From the NCBI GenBank assembly GCA_036398175.1, contig DASWHL010000064.1:3783-67782 (forward strand): a stretch of DNA of 64,000 nt, written 5' to 3'. The position numbers were made by a program, and so were the translations under genes. Under the pieces are notes generated by a model. That model was not told where the DNA came from, searched no databases, and saw only the letters and a list, made by a program, of their open reading frames with translations. Each line of letters opens with the position of its first letter. Position 1 is the stretch's first letter. This document shows positions 16,029 through 24,341 of the stretch, piece after piece. The stretch comes from JAOTWJ01 sp036398175. GTDB taxonomy: Bacteria; Gemmatimonadota; Gemmatimonadetes; Gemmatimonadales; GWC2-71-9.

Positions 16029-16553
16029 TCAGCGGCGGGTGATGTCGGCGCCCAGCCGGCGGGCGAACCGCGCGGCGGCGCCGTGGTAGGCGGTCACGAC
16101 CTGGGCCAGCACGGCCGTACGATGCGGTCCCCAGGCCCGGAGCGTGTCGGCGCGGCTTCCGGGTCCGGCCGGCCCGAGCCCACGCTCGCAGTCCTGCTGG
16201 AGGCTCGCGGTGAGGCGGCCGATGGCGGTGACGAGCGAATCCCGCGCGCTCGCCTGATGGGGCGCGAGCCGCGCCGCAGCGAGTTGCGAGCGGGCGTCGG
16301 CCAGGGCCGTGCGCGTCGCGCGGCAGGTCTCGTCCAAACGGGCGGCCCGCGACAGGACGGTCGTCTCGCCGATGGTCTTCAGGTCACGCCGGAACTCGTT
16401 GGCCCGGGCGGAAACCCGATCCACCGCGTCGCGGAGACCCACCAGCATCGCCTGATATCGCGCCACGGCCGTGGAATCCGGGGCGGCCTGTGCCCGCACC
16501 GCGGCCGGGCTCCCCCCGAGGATCAGCGCGCCCAGCAGCAATGGCATCCTCAT
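16029..16553 (-). CDS. Exported helical protein of unknown function
   Basis: A 174-residue protein with a signal peptide (MRMPLLLGALILGGSPAAVRAQ). The mature part is Ala/Arg-rich and almost wholly helical, with heptad-like patterns (ALADARSQLAAARLAPHQAS), suggesting a periplasmic coiled coil. It has two conserved-looking Cys (ETCRATR, QQDCERG). The ATG overlaps the stop of the upstream gene in an ATGA, so both are translationally coupled. No family is recognised. Confidence 0.7.
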   Translation of the reverse strand: MRMPLLLGALILGGSPAAVRAQAAPDSTAVARYQAMLVGLRDAVDRVSARANEFRRDLKTIGETTVLSRAARLDETCRATRTALADARSQLAAARLAPHQASARDSLVTAIGRLTASLQQDCERGLGPAGPGSRADTLRAWGPHRTAVLAQVVTAYHGAAARFARRLGADITRR

Positions 16554-17176
16554 GACTCGAGGCCGACCTCTTCGTAGACGAACGGGTCCCCCGGCCGCGG
16601 CGGCGCGAACAGGATCCCCGATCCGCCGGCCGAGAACCAGCCGGCCAGGAGGTGATTCGACACGTCCGCGCGAGGTCCCTGGAACAGCACCCCGAGCCAG
16701 CGGCGGACGTGCCGCAGCTCCGGCGCGCGCTTCGAGAGGGCGGAGATCACGGCGCCCGCGCCCTGCGTGGCGCGGAGGAAATGGGCGAGGGCGTGGACGC
16801 GCTGCCCGAACTCGAACGCGCGCACGCCCGGCTCGTCGTAGAGCAGCATGCCCTCGTAGGGATCCGCGGGAGGCGCGTCCATCCGGGGCCCCATGTAGAC
16901 GAACACGCGGCGATCGTCCCGCCGGCGCTCGACCATGGCCGCGGCACTCTCGCTGCCCAGCCGGGCGGCGTGGACGAGATCCGTCTCGTGCAGAATGCCG
17001 ATCGCGATGGTCCACTCGAGCGCGGCCAGCACGTTGTGCAGCGGGCACCCGACCTCGTCCTCGTACGCGAGGATCCGCGGCGCCTCGCCGGCGCGCAGGA
17101 AAAACTGCCCGAGCGCCTCACCACGATCGGTGAACGTGCGGGTCGCCCGCATCTCGCCAGGAGTGGACGTGGACAT
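16550..17176 (-). CDS. Soluble protein of unknown function
   Basis: A 208-residue cytoplasmic-looking protein (no signal peptide, no membrane helix). Recognisable stretches are ILAYEDEVGCPLHNVLAALE, DRRVFVYMGPRMDAP and HALAHFLRATQGAGAVIS; none matches a family known to me. The start at 17176 is preferred over the ATG at 17191, because that ATG falls inside the likely -10 element (TATGTT, 17187-17192). Its product is coupled by a 4-base overlap to the exported helical protein. Confidence 0.65.
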   Translation of the reverse strand: MSTSTPGEMRATRTFTDRGEALGQFFLRAGEAPRILAYEDEVGCPLHNVLAALEWTIAIGILHETDLVHAARLGSESAAAMVERRRDDRRVFVYMGPRMDAPPADPYEGMLLYDEPGVRAFEFGQRVHALAHFLRATQGAGAVISALSKRAPELRHVRRWLGVLFQGPRADVSNHLLAGWFSAGGSGILFAPPRPGDPFVYEEVGLES

Positions 17177-17186
17177 AGGAGGAGTC

Positions 17187-17192
17187 AACATA
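17187..17192 (-). promoter_or_regulatory. Candidate -10 element within a GTAGTTATGTT motif
   Basis: On the minus strand the motif GTAGTTATGTT (17187-17197) stands 10 bases upstream of the ATG at 17176. The same motif occurs at 25491-25501 in front of another minus-strand gene. Neither has a good -35. Confidence 0.35.
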
Positions 17193-17261
17193 ACTACCCC
17201 GGACACGGCCCCATAGGCACGCCGCGTGGACGGTGGGGCCGGTGCTGGATACCTTGCAGCC

Positions 17262-17846
17262 ATGCGGCTTTTCGTCGTGTTGCTGGCCGTCGGCCTGGCG
17301 CCGGCGCCACCGGTGGCGGCCCAGCGGGATTCCGTGCTGGCGCACCGCTGGGTGGGCGTTCACCACGGGCGCGGGCTGCAGCTCGAGTTCTACGGCGACA
17401 CGATGCTGGTGGTGAACGACCAGCACGTGCTCGACTTCCGGCTCACGCGCGACTCGCTCCTCGCCTTCGGCGACACGTCGGTCGTCGGCAGCTACCGTCT
17501 CGTGCTCCAGCGTCTGCTGCTCGGGACGCCGGACGGCGTCGTGACGATGGCGTTCCAGAGTCCGCTTGCCCGGCCGCTCACGGGACGGTGGCGCGGCACC
17601 CTCGGGACGTCCGACGGTGCGGAGACCGAACTGGTCATCACGCCCGACGGCACGGCGCGCTGGCGGCGCCTGCCGGCGGGTGCCTGGACCTACGGAGAAT
17701 GGGACCGCGAGATGCGGGTCATCACGTTCACGTGGTCGGACGAGACCGAATGGCAGGCGCAGTACGACCCCGTCGGCAACGCCATGCTGTTCGAGACCAC
17801 GGTCGCCGGCGCCGAGGCGACGATCCTCCGCCGCATCTTCCGCTGA
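17262..17846 (+). CDS. Exported beta-rich protein of unknown function
   Basis: A 194-residue protein with a signal peptide (MRLFVVLLAVGLAPAPPVAAQ). The mature part has repeated beta strands and ends in ILRRIFR; segments such as LQLEFYGDTMLVVNDQHVLD and ELVITPDGTARWRRL suggest a lipocalin-like or small beta-sandwich fold. No catalytic motif is visible. It is divergent from the preceding gene and its stop lies 4 bases from the convergent gene at 17851. Confidence 0.68.
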   Translation: MRLFVVLLAVGLAPAPPVAAQRDSVLAHRWVGVHHGRGLQLEFYGDTMLVVNDQHVLDFRLTRDSLLAFGDTSVVGSYRLVLQRLLLGTPDGVVTMAFQSPLARPLTGRWRGTLGTSDGAETELVITPDGTARWRRLPAGAWTYGEWDREMRVITFTWSDETEWQAQYDPVGNAMLFETTVAGAEATILRRIFR

Positions 17847-17850
17847 CCGC

Positions 17851-18699
17851 CTAGAGAACCGCCACCGGCCGCAGCACGTGCCGGTCCGCCTCGTACTGGG
17901 CCTCCGCGCGGTCGAGCCAGGCCACCGCCGTCGGCTCGTCCTCCGGGAACTTGCTGTTGACCGGCACCTCGCCGGTGAGACGCCGGAGCATCACGAGCGC
18001 GTGGCTCACCTCGCACCGCGCCGGATCGGCGGCCGTGTGACCGGCCGCGGCCAGTTGCTGGTAGAGCGGCACGGCCACCGGGTCGGCGAGCACGAACAGC
18101 GATTCGAGCAGCCGGGGGCCCAGGAACGCCCGCAATTGCAGGTCCCCGCGCACGGCGTCGAACAGCGCCACGAGCGAGCGGGCCGGTCGGGCCGACGGGT
18201 AGTATCGCGCCGCCTCCGCGGCGACGCCCAGGAACGCGTGATGGGCTTCCGGCACGAGGTAGCGCCGGAACAGGGGCCACGTGGCGCGCGCATGCAGCCG
18301 GGCCAGCAGGAGAAACGCGTGGTACCGGCGGGGGGTCGGGGCCCGCAGGTCCGTGGCCACCGTGGCCAGGCCCGCCGTGCCGTATCGGTGTGCCACCAGG
18401 GCCGCGGCGGTGGCGTGCTGGAGGCGCTCGAGCGCGGGGAGGCGGAACGTCCGGAGCCGGGCCCCGCCGACGCCGCGGGCCAGCAGGGGCAGGCGGTCGA
18501 GCAGGCGGAGCAGGAGGCCGTCCGTCTCGTCGAGGATCGGCACCACGCCCGGATCGGTGGATCGCTCGACCGCGGCCAGGGCGTCCCAGCCACGCTCCTC
18601 CAGGCGGTCGTGCCGCCAGCGGGCGTCCACCTGGACGGCGCTGTGCGTGTCGAGCAACGCACGGAGAGCCTCGGCGAAGCCGTGCATGGAGGTGAGCAT
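17851..18699 (-). CDS. Alpha-helical repeat-like protein of unknown function
   Basis: A 282-residue Leu/Ala/Arg-rich soluble protein. The pattern of short paired helices (LLLRLLDRLPLLARGVGG, YHAFLLLARLHARATWPLF, RSLVALFDAVRGDLQLRAFL) resembles HEAT-like repeats, but the repeats are not regular enough to call. A second ATG at 18687 is an alternative start. It is divergent from the substrate-binding lipoprotein gene, with 83 bases between starts. No family is recognised. Confidence 0.62.
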   Translation of the reverse strand: MLTSMHGFAEALRALLDTHSAVQVDARWRHDRLEERGWDALAAVERSTDPGVVPILDETDGLLLRLLDRLPLLARGVGGARLRTFRLPALERLQHATAAALVAHRYGTAGLATVATDLRAPTPRRYHAFLLLARLHARATWPLFRRYLVPEAHHAFLGVAAEAARYYPSARPARSLVALFDAVRGDLQLRAFLGPRLLESLFVLADPVAVPLYQQLAAAGHTAADPARCEVSHALVMLRRLTGEVPVNSKFPEDEPTAVAWLDRAEAQYEADRHVLRPVAVL

Positions 18700-18722
18700 G
18701 GGCGAGGATTCAAGTTAGCGCA

Positions 18723-18751
18723 TTGCCTCGGACAGGAGCGACCGCTAATCT
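18723..18751 (+). promoter_or_regulatory. Sigma70-type promoter of the lipoprotein-chemoreceptor operon
   Basis: TTGCCT (18723-18728), 17 bases, TAATCT (18746-18751). The transcript would start about 25 bases before the GTG at 18783 and include the GGAGAC ribosome-binding site. Confidence 0.6.
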
Positions 18752-18782
18752 TGCGACCGCATTCCCTTTGGAGACCCCCCGG

Positions 18783-19898
18783 GTGCCACGCTCGCGCGTA
18801 CTGCGCTTCCTGAGCCTCTCGATGCTGCTGGCGGCCTGCGGCCGCGAGGCGCCGGTCCGGATCGGCCTGGCCGGCCCGTTCAGTGAAGCGCGCGGCGTGT
18901 CCATGCGCGTCGCCGCGGAACTGGCCCTTCAGGAGATCAACGCCGCGGGCGGCGTGCGCGGGCGGCCGGCGGAACTCGTCATACTCGATGATGGGGGAAC
19001 GGCCGAAGGCGCGGTGGCCGCGGCACACCAACTCGCCGCCGATCCGTCGGTCGTGGCGGTCGTGGGGCACCTGACCAGCGGGGCCACGCTCGCCGCGGCC
19101 CCTGTCTACGGCGGCGCCACGCCGGTGGCCGTGATTTCGCCGTCGGCGTCGAGCCCCCTCGTGACGGAAGCCGGCCCGTGGGTATTCCGCGTCTGCCCGA
19201 CGGACGCGCTCCATGGCGCGCGCCTCGCCGCCTGGGCGCGCGAGCGGCTCGGGGCCACGCGGGCCGGCGTCCTCTACATCAACGACGACTACGGCCGGGG
19301 AGTCCGCGACGTCTTCGTGGCCGCTTTCACCCGGGCGGGAGGCGAGGTCGTCACGTCCGACCCGTACCTCGACGACCTGCCCAGTTTCCGCCCGTACCTG
19401 GAGCGCCTGCAACGTCGGGGCGGCGCCGACATCCTCCTCATCGCCGGCACCCGGCCCGGTGGCACCCGGATTCTCGCGACGCGTGATTCGCTCGGACTCT
19501 CGTTGCCGATGCTCGGCGGCGACGGTCTCGCGGGCATCGAGGAGCTGGGACCCGCGGCGGACGGCATCATCATCTCGACCGCCTATCTGCCGGATGAGGC
19601 GGGCGCGGCCAACGCGGCCTTCGTCGAGGCGTATCGCCGCGTGTCGGGCGATCGGCCGCCGGATCACCGTGGTGCCGGCGCGTACGACGCGGTGCACCTG
19701 ATCGCGCGCGCGGTGGGAGCGGCCGGCGCGGATCGGCAGCGCGTCCGGGACTACCTGGCCGGGGTCGGCACCACCCATCCCGCCTTCGATGGCGTCACCG
19801 GTCGGATCGCGTTCGACGAGCACGGTGACGTCCCGGACAAGTCCATCGCCGTCGGCGTCGTCCGGGGAGGCGCGCTGCAGGCGGCCGTCGGGTCATGA
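18783..19898 (+). CDS. Leu/Ile/Val-type periplasmic substrate-binding lipoprotein
   Basis: The GTG gives a lipoprotein signal (FLSLSMLLAAC) and a 371-residue type I periplasmic binding protein: VRIGLAGPFSEARG, ALQEINAAGGVRGRPAELV, VVAVVGHLTSGATLAAAPVY and GVLYINDDYGRGV match LivJ-like branched-chain amino acid or urea/amide-binding proteins. The ligand cannot be told. No permease or ATPase gene is nearby; the next gene is a chemoreceptor overlapping by 4 bases. It therefore probably delivers ligand information rather than substrate. GGAGAC lies 8 bases upstream of the GTG. Confidence 0.88.
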   Translation: MPRSRVLRFLSLSMLLAACGREAPVRIGLAGPFSEARGVSMRVAAELALQEINAAGGVRGRPAELVILDDGGTAEGAVAAAHQLAADPSVVAVVGHLTSGATLAAAPVYGGATPVAVISPSASSPLVTEAGPWVFRVCPTDALHGARLAAWARERLGATRAGVLYINDDYGRGVRDVFVAAFTRAGGEVVTSDPYLDDLPSFRPYLERLQRRGGADILLIAGTRPGGTRILATRDSLGLSLPMLGGDGLAGIEELGPAADGIIISTAYLPDEAGAANAAFVEAYRRVSGDRPPDHRGAGAYDAVHLIARAVGAAGADRQRVRDYLAGVGTTHPAFDGVTGRIAFDEHGDVPDKSIAVGVVRGGALQAAVGS

Positions 19899-21604
19899 CG
19901 CTGGGCAGGTTGCTCGGGAGCCTGCGCGGGCGGATCCTCATGGCCGGCGGCGTCGTCGCCGCGGGATTCATCGCGGTGGCCGTGATCGGCATCGGCGCGC
20001 TCACGACGATCGAGCAGGCCGTCACCCAGCAGCTGACGCTGCTCCAGCGGGTCTCGAACCTGAGCGGCGCGCTCACGGCCGCCGTCACGGACGAGATCCG
20101 GCACGCGGAACAGTACCTCAACAGCCGGAACCTCGAGGACGTCCGCCGGTTCCAGGGCGCGGCGGCGGAGGTGATCCGCCTCCAGCGCGCCCTGGCCGGC
20201 GTGGTCGAGCTGGACCGGATCGAGCAGCAGGCCGCGACGCGGCTCGGCAGCCTCCAGGCCCGCGTCGAGGTCACGTACCACTACGCGCACGCCCTGGCCG
20301 ACCTCGGTCGCCCCGATGCGGCGCTCGCGGCGGCCGTGACGGCCCGGGCCCCCGCCGACGAGCTGATCGCGGAGGCCCGCACCATCAGCGCGGCGCAGGG
20401 GCAGCGGTCCGAAGCGACCGCCGCCCGTCTTGCCAGCGAGGCGCGGCGCAGGCTGCTCGTCGTGCTGCTCGTGTTTGGCGCCACGGCCCTGGTGGGCGGG
20501 GGCAGCGGCGTCGCCCTGTATCGCTCCATTGATCGCCCGATTCGCGGCCTGCTCGACGTCGCGGAACGGATGGGCCATGGGGACCTCAGGCCGGCCACGA
20601 TTGACTCTGCGCGGATGCCGCGGGAGCTGGCGGAACTCGGCACGGCCCTGGTCGGGGTCGGGGCGCGCCTGCGCGAGATGGTCGCCCGGATCGGCGAGGA
20701 GAGCACCCGGATGACCGACACGGCCCAGGACCTCTCGGCCGTGAGCGAGGAGCTGGCGGCCACCTCGAACGAGATCACGACCGCGATGGTCGAGATTTCC
20801 ACGGGCGCGGAACGGCAGGCGACGGGTCTGGAGGGGGGTCTCAAGCGGATGGACGGCGTCGGCGCCACGGCCGCGTCCAACGCCGAGGTGGCCCGCCGGG
20901 TCGCCGCGCTGGGACGCGACATTCATCGCCTCGCGGCGGCGCACGAGCGCGACATGAGCGTGGCCGCCGGCACCCTGGGCCACGTGCAGGGCATCGTCGA
21001 GCAGAGCGCGTCGCAGGTGGAAGAGCTCGCCCGGTTGTCCGTGCAGATTGACGACTTCGTGGACCTGATCAAGCGGATCGCGTCGCAGACCAACCTGCTC
21101 GCGCTCAACGCGGCCATCGAGGCCGCGCGCGCCGGCGAGCGGGGCATGGGCTTCGCCGTCGTCGCCGACGAGGTGCGTCAGCTCGCCGACTCGAGCGCCC
21201 AGGCCGCGGGCGAAGTCACCGAGACGATCCGCGCCATCCGCGAGCGAACCGGCGCGGTCGTCGAGACCATGGCCGCGGCCCGCGCCAAGGTGGCGGGCAT
21301 CGCCACCGCGACCACCGGGGCCGGGAACGCGCTCGCCAAGATCGTCCACGGGGTGGAGGAGATCGAGTTGGCCGCCGGCAAGGTGCTCGACAAGGCCGAG
21401 GAGAACCTCACCGAGGTCCGGGACCTCTCCGCGATCCTCCGGGAAGTGGCCGGCGCCGCCGCCCAGCATGCCTCGTCCGCCGAGGGCGTGACAGCGGCGG
21501 CGGAGGAGCAGGGCGCCTCCACCGAGGAGATGGCCGCGCAGGCCACGACGCTCAATGAAGCCGCCGAACGCCTGCGGCGGCTGGTGGACGGCCTGACCGT
21601 CTGA
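19895..21604 (+). CDS. Methyl-accepting chemotaxis protein
   Basis: A 569-residue transducer with an N-terminal membrane helix (about residues 12-37), a helical-bundle periplasmic domain (about 38-185), a second membrane helix (RLLVVLLVFGATALVGGGSG), a HAMP domain (RSIDRPIRGLLDVAERMGHG) and a signalling domain. The CheA/CheW-contact tip is conserved: IKRIASQTNLLALNAAIEAA then RAGERGMGFAVVADEVRQLA. It should control CheA according to ligand, here probably through the lipoprotein encoded just upstream. Gln/Glu pairs such as AAEEQGASTEEM are possible methylation sites. No che or flagellar gene is in the window. Confidence 0.93.
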   Translation: MTLGRLLGSLRGRILMAGGVVAAGFIAVAVIGIGALTTIEQAVTQQLTLLQRVSNLSGALTAAVTDEIRHAEQYLNSRNLEDVRRFQGAAAEVIRLQRALAGVVELDRIEQQAATRLGSLQARVEVTYHYAHALADLGRPDAALAAAVTARAPADELIAEARTISAAQGQRSEATAARLASEARRRLLVVLLVFGATALVGGGSGVALYRSIDRPIRGLLDVAERMGHGDLRPATIDSARMPRELAELGTALVGVGARLREMVARIGEESTRMTDTAQDLSAVSEELAATSNEITTAMVEISTGAERQATGLEGGLKRMDGVGATAASNAEVARRVAALGRDIHRLAAAHERDMSVAAGTLGHVQGIVEQSASQVEELARLSVQIDDFVDLIKRIASQTNLLALNAAIEAARAGERGMGFAVVADEVRQLADSSAQAAGEVTETIRAIRERTGAVVETMAAARAKVAGIATATTGAGNALAKIVHGVEEIELAAGKVLDKAEENLTEVRDLSAILREVAGAAAQHASSAEGVTAAAEEQGASTEEMAAQATTLNEAAERLRRLVDGLTV

Positions 21605-21605
21605 G

Positions 21606-22019
21606 CTAGCGCTTCTTGACGGGGCGCCGGGCGGACGTGGCCGGCTTGCTCTTGGCCGGTCCCTGAGTCCGCCCCGGCTTCGCGGCCAGTGCTTTCCTAG
21701 GAGGCGGCCTCCGGGCGGGCGGTTTCTTCGCCACGGCGGGCTTCCGGCCGCCACCCGCGGCGGCCTTGGGCGACCTCCCCGCGGGTGTCCCGCGCACGTC
21801 CTGGATGACCTGATCACCCTCCGACTGGTTGATCAGGCCGCGCCGCACCGCGTACTGGATCAGTTCCTCGGCGTCGGCAAACGCAAAGGGCCGCAGGCCC
21901 ACGGCCGCGCGGATCGTGTTGACGAGCGCGTCCGCTACCGGGCTTCGGAGGACGTTCCGAATGCCCGGAACGCTCTCCAGGAGGGCCGATATCTGCGATC
22001 CGCCGAGGTCTGCCGCCAT
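21606..22019 (-). CDS. Small protein with basic disordered tail, unknown function
   Basis: A 137-residue protein with a folded-looking N-terminal half (GGSQISALLESVPGIRNVLR, FADAEELIQYAVRRGLINQS) and a Lys/Pro/Ala/Arg-rich tail resembling histone-H1-like bacterial tails. Nucleic-acid binding by the tail is plausible but not shown. It converges on the chemoreceptor gene with 1 base between stops. No family is recognised. Confidence 0.68.
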   Translation of the reverse strand: MAADLGGSQISALLESVPGIRNVLRSPVADALVNTIRAAVGLRPFAFADAEELIQYAVRRGLINQSEGDQVIQDVRGTPAGRSPKAAAGGGRKPAVAKKPPARRPPPRKALAAKPGRTQGPAKSKPATSARRPVKKR

Positions 22020-22165
22020 GCAAACTCCTTCACGCGACCGATACGGCCGCGAATTCGAGGCGCCAACCTAGCGGGTCACCGGCCCGGAGTCAAGCCGGCA
22101 TCCGATGTGCCGATTTCAGTTAATCAATTACCGTACAACGAGTTAGACACTGTCGTACTGGCACG

Positions 22166-22438
22166 CTACTCCCGTTTGCGGGCGCGCTCGCGCCGCATGG
22201 CCGCAAGCGGTCTGTCCGGGGCCTTTCGGGAGACCTTCAGCTCGGATTGCGACAGCAGCTCCGCCAACACCCGCTGCGTGCGCTGATCCACCGGCAGGTC
22301 GAGATGCAGTTCCAACTGATATTCCGCGCCGTCGGCACCCCGCCCGTCCAGGCGGAACCCGGACTTCGTGGGCAGGACCGCCTCGAGTTCGATATCCGCG
22401 ACGGGGATGTAGCGCGCGCCGGGGCCCGGGGCCGCCAT
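22166..22438 (-). CDS. Small protein of unknown function
   Basis: A 90-residue protein with beta-strand segments (YIPVADIELEAVLPTKSGFR, YQLELHLDLPVDQRTQRVL) and a strongly basic end (MRRERARKRE). It has no signal peptide, Cys pair or membrane helix. Codon bias is normal for the region, supporting a real gene. It faces the zinc-ribbon gene divergently. The function is unknown. Confidence 0.6.
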   Translation of the reverse strand: MAAPGPGARYIPVADIELEAVLPTKSGFRLDGRGADGAEYQLELHLDLPVDQRTQRVLAELLSQSELKVSRKAPDRPLAAMRRERARKRE

Positions 22439-22572
22439 GCGCCCTCCAGCGAAGAGGTTATGGCCCCAGAGTGCCGGTTTTGGTGACCGCCGTCAAGGGT
22501 GCGGGGCCTCGTTTGCCAGCCCGCCCGTGGCGGGATACCTTTCGCGCGGGCCACACATCCAGGAGTTGATCC

Positions 22573-22827
22573 GTGGGACGTCGTGGGACCAAGGAATACC
22601 GCGCCCCCGAGGCGCTGCAACTCATTCTCGCCGACCGTGACCGGCAGCGGCTCGTCTGCCCGTCCTGCGGTTCCCGCACCATCCTTCGCACGCCACGTCG
22701 CCGCCTGAGCGGCTCCGAGTGGGAAGCCGATCGCTCCGTCTCACTCCGGTGTTCGGAGTGCGGGCGTCAGGCCGCCTACGTGCCGAAGGCGCTGACACAG
22801 CCCTCCGAGGTGCCGGCGGGCGTGTAG
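22573..22827 (+). CDS. Small zinc-ribbon protein
   Basis: An 84-residue protein with two Cys knuckles 35 residues apart (CPSCGSRTILRT and LRCSECGRQAAYV), which should bind one zinc ion. The N-terminus is basic (MGRRGTKEYRAPEAL). The GTG start has AGGAG 7 bases upstream. A nucleic-acid or protein-binding role is typical for such mini-ribbons, but the partner is unknown. It converges on the signal peptidase gene. Confidence 0.75.
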   Translation: MGRRGTKEYRAPEALQLILADRDRQRLVCPSCGSRTILRTPRRRLSGSEWEADRSVSLRCSECGRQAAYVPKALTQPSEVPAGV

Positions 22828-22864
22828 CGGCGGGCGGGCGCCTCCGGTTGGAAGCGCCCGATGG

Positions 22865-23572
22865 TCAGCGGGGAATCGAGAGAATCCGCCCCCACCTGAT
22901 GGCGGTCAGGATGGGGAGCGGTAAGGGACCGTCGCGGTCGTAGCTGAAGTAGACCAGAAACGGCGCGCCCCGGATCCGATCCCGCCCCAGAAACCCCCAG
23001 TACCGGCTGTCGTAGGAATCGTCCCGGTTGTCGCCCATCACGAAGAACGAGTCGGCCGGGACGGCCACGGGCCCCCAATTCCATGACGTGGGCCGGTAGG
23101 TGGCGGGATTCTCTCCCACGTAATGCGGCAGCTGGGCGTCCCGCATCCGCGGGTCGCGCTGGTCGGAACCGAACGGGACGTGCTGGACGTACGGCTCATC
23201 GGCTTTTGAGCCGTTCCGGTACAGGACGTTGTCGCGCATGGCCAGCGTGTCGCCCGGAACCCCCACGATCCGCTTGACCACGGTGAGCCCGGGCTCCTCC
23301 ACCGACTCGAAGATCACGAGGTCGCGGCGTTCGGGTTCGCGCAGGGCGGGCAGCCGGCGGTGCAGCACCGGAACCTCGGCCCCGTAGAGCGCCTTGTTCA
23401 CGAACAGGAAGTCGCCGATGAGCAGCGTGCGCTCCATGCTCCCCGACGGCCAGATGTGGAACGCCTCGACGACGAACGTTCGCAGCACCAGGAAGAGCGC
23501 CACGGGGACGATCAGCGACCGCAGGAACGCGACGACGCGGCCGTGGGCGGGCGGGCGGGACGGGCGATTCAT
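22865..23572 (-). CDS. lepB: Signal peptidase I (second copy)
   Basis: A 235-residue type I signal peptidase with an N-terminal membrane anchor (residues 16-34), the nucleophile Ser45 in WPSGSMERTL, the general-base Lys in VVKRIVGVPGD (about residue 100) and the box GDNRDDSYDSRYWG. It removes signal peptides from exported proteins on the periplasmic side. The ATG overlaps the stop of a close paralogue upstream (ATGA), so this is a tandem duplication with coupled translation. The first residue of the usual RIPSGSM box is replaced (HIWPSGSM). Confidence 0.93.
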   Translation of the reverse strand: MNRPSRPPAHGRVVAFLRSLIVPVALFLVLRTFVVEAFHIWPSGSMERTLLIGDFLFVNKALYGAEVPVLHRRLPALREPERRDLVIFESVEEPGLTVVKRIVGVPGDTLAMRDNVLYRNGSKADEPYVQHVPFGSDQRDPRMRDAQLPHYVGENPATYRPTSWNWGPVAVPADSFFVMGDNRDDSYDSRYWGFLGRDRIRGAPFLVYFSYDRDGPLPLPILTAIRWGRILSIPR

Positions 23573-24324
23573 CGGGGCATCGTGAGCAGGCGGCTCCAGC
23601 GGATGCCCGTCAGGATGGGGAGCGGGAGGATGCCGCCCGGATCGTAGCTGAAGTAGACCACCAGCGGGCGGCCGCGGATGCGGTCGCGACCGAGAAAGCC
23701 CCAGTAGCGGCTGTCATAGGAGTTGTCCCGGTTGTCCCCCATCACGAAGAAGGAATCCGCCGGCACGATGATCGGTCCCCAGTTCTTCAGGGTCGGCCGG
23801 TACGTCGTGGGGGAGCGGTCCGCGGGCAGGTGGCGAGACTGCCACCCCCGCATCTTGGGATCCTCGTGGTCGGTCAGCGGGTCGGTCCGGATGACCCACG
23901 GCTCCTCCGCCCGGGCGCCGTTCACGACCAGGCGGTTGTCCTCCATCGCGAGGGTGTCGCCCGGCATGCCCACCAGGCGCTTGACCACCGTGAGCCGCTG
24001 CTCCTCGACCGACTTGAAGATGACCAGGTCGTTTCGCCTGGGCTCGCGGAACGCCGGCAGCCGGACCCCCGTCAGCGGGATCTGCGCGCCGTAGAGGGCC
24101 TTGTTGACGAAGAGGAAGTCCCCGATGAGGAGCGTGTTCTCCATGCTGCCCGACGGGATCCGGAACGCCTCGATGAGAAACGTCTTCAAGACCAGGAAGA
24201 TCGCGATGGCGATCGTGAGGGACTTGATCCATTCCCAGGTCTTCGAGGGCCTCCGGCCAGCGGCGGCATCGGCCGCGCCGGGCGCCGTGGCATCCTCCGG
24301 GCCCGTCCGGACGTTGTCGGCCAT
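23569..24324 (-). CDS. lepB: Signal peptidase I (first copy)
   Basis: A 251-residue paralogue of the following gene, with an extra acidic/Ala-rich cytoplasmic N-terminus, membrane helix SLTIAIAIFLVLKTFLIEAF, Ser60 in RIPSGSMENTL, Lys in VVKRLVGMPGD and the box GDNRDNSYDSRYWG. All catalytic residues are present. The ATG at 24324 has GGGAGG 10 bases upstream; a GTG at 24345 overlapping the previous stop as GTGA is an equally real alternative that adds 7 residues. It is part of the operon TolB-like lipoprotein, lepB, lepB. Confidence 0.93.
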   Translation of the reverse strand: MADNVRTGPEDATAPGAADAAAGRRPSKTWEWIKSLTIAIAIFLVLKTFLIEAFRIPSGSMENTLLIGDFLFVNKALYGAQIPLTGVRLPAFREPRRNDLVIFKSVEEQRLTVVKRLVGMPGDTLAMEDNRLVVNGARAEEPWVIRTDPLTDHEDPKMRGWQSRHLPADRSPTTYRPTLKNWGPIIVPADSFFVMGDNRDNSYDSRYWGFLGRDRIRGRPLVVYFSYDPGGILPLPILTGIRWSRLLTMPR

Positions 24325-24341
24325 CCGCGATCGCCCTCCCG

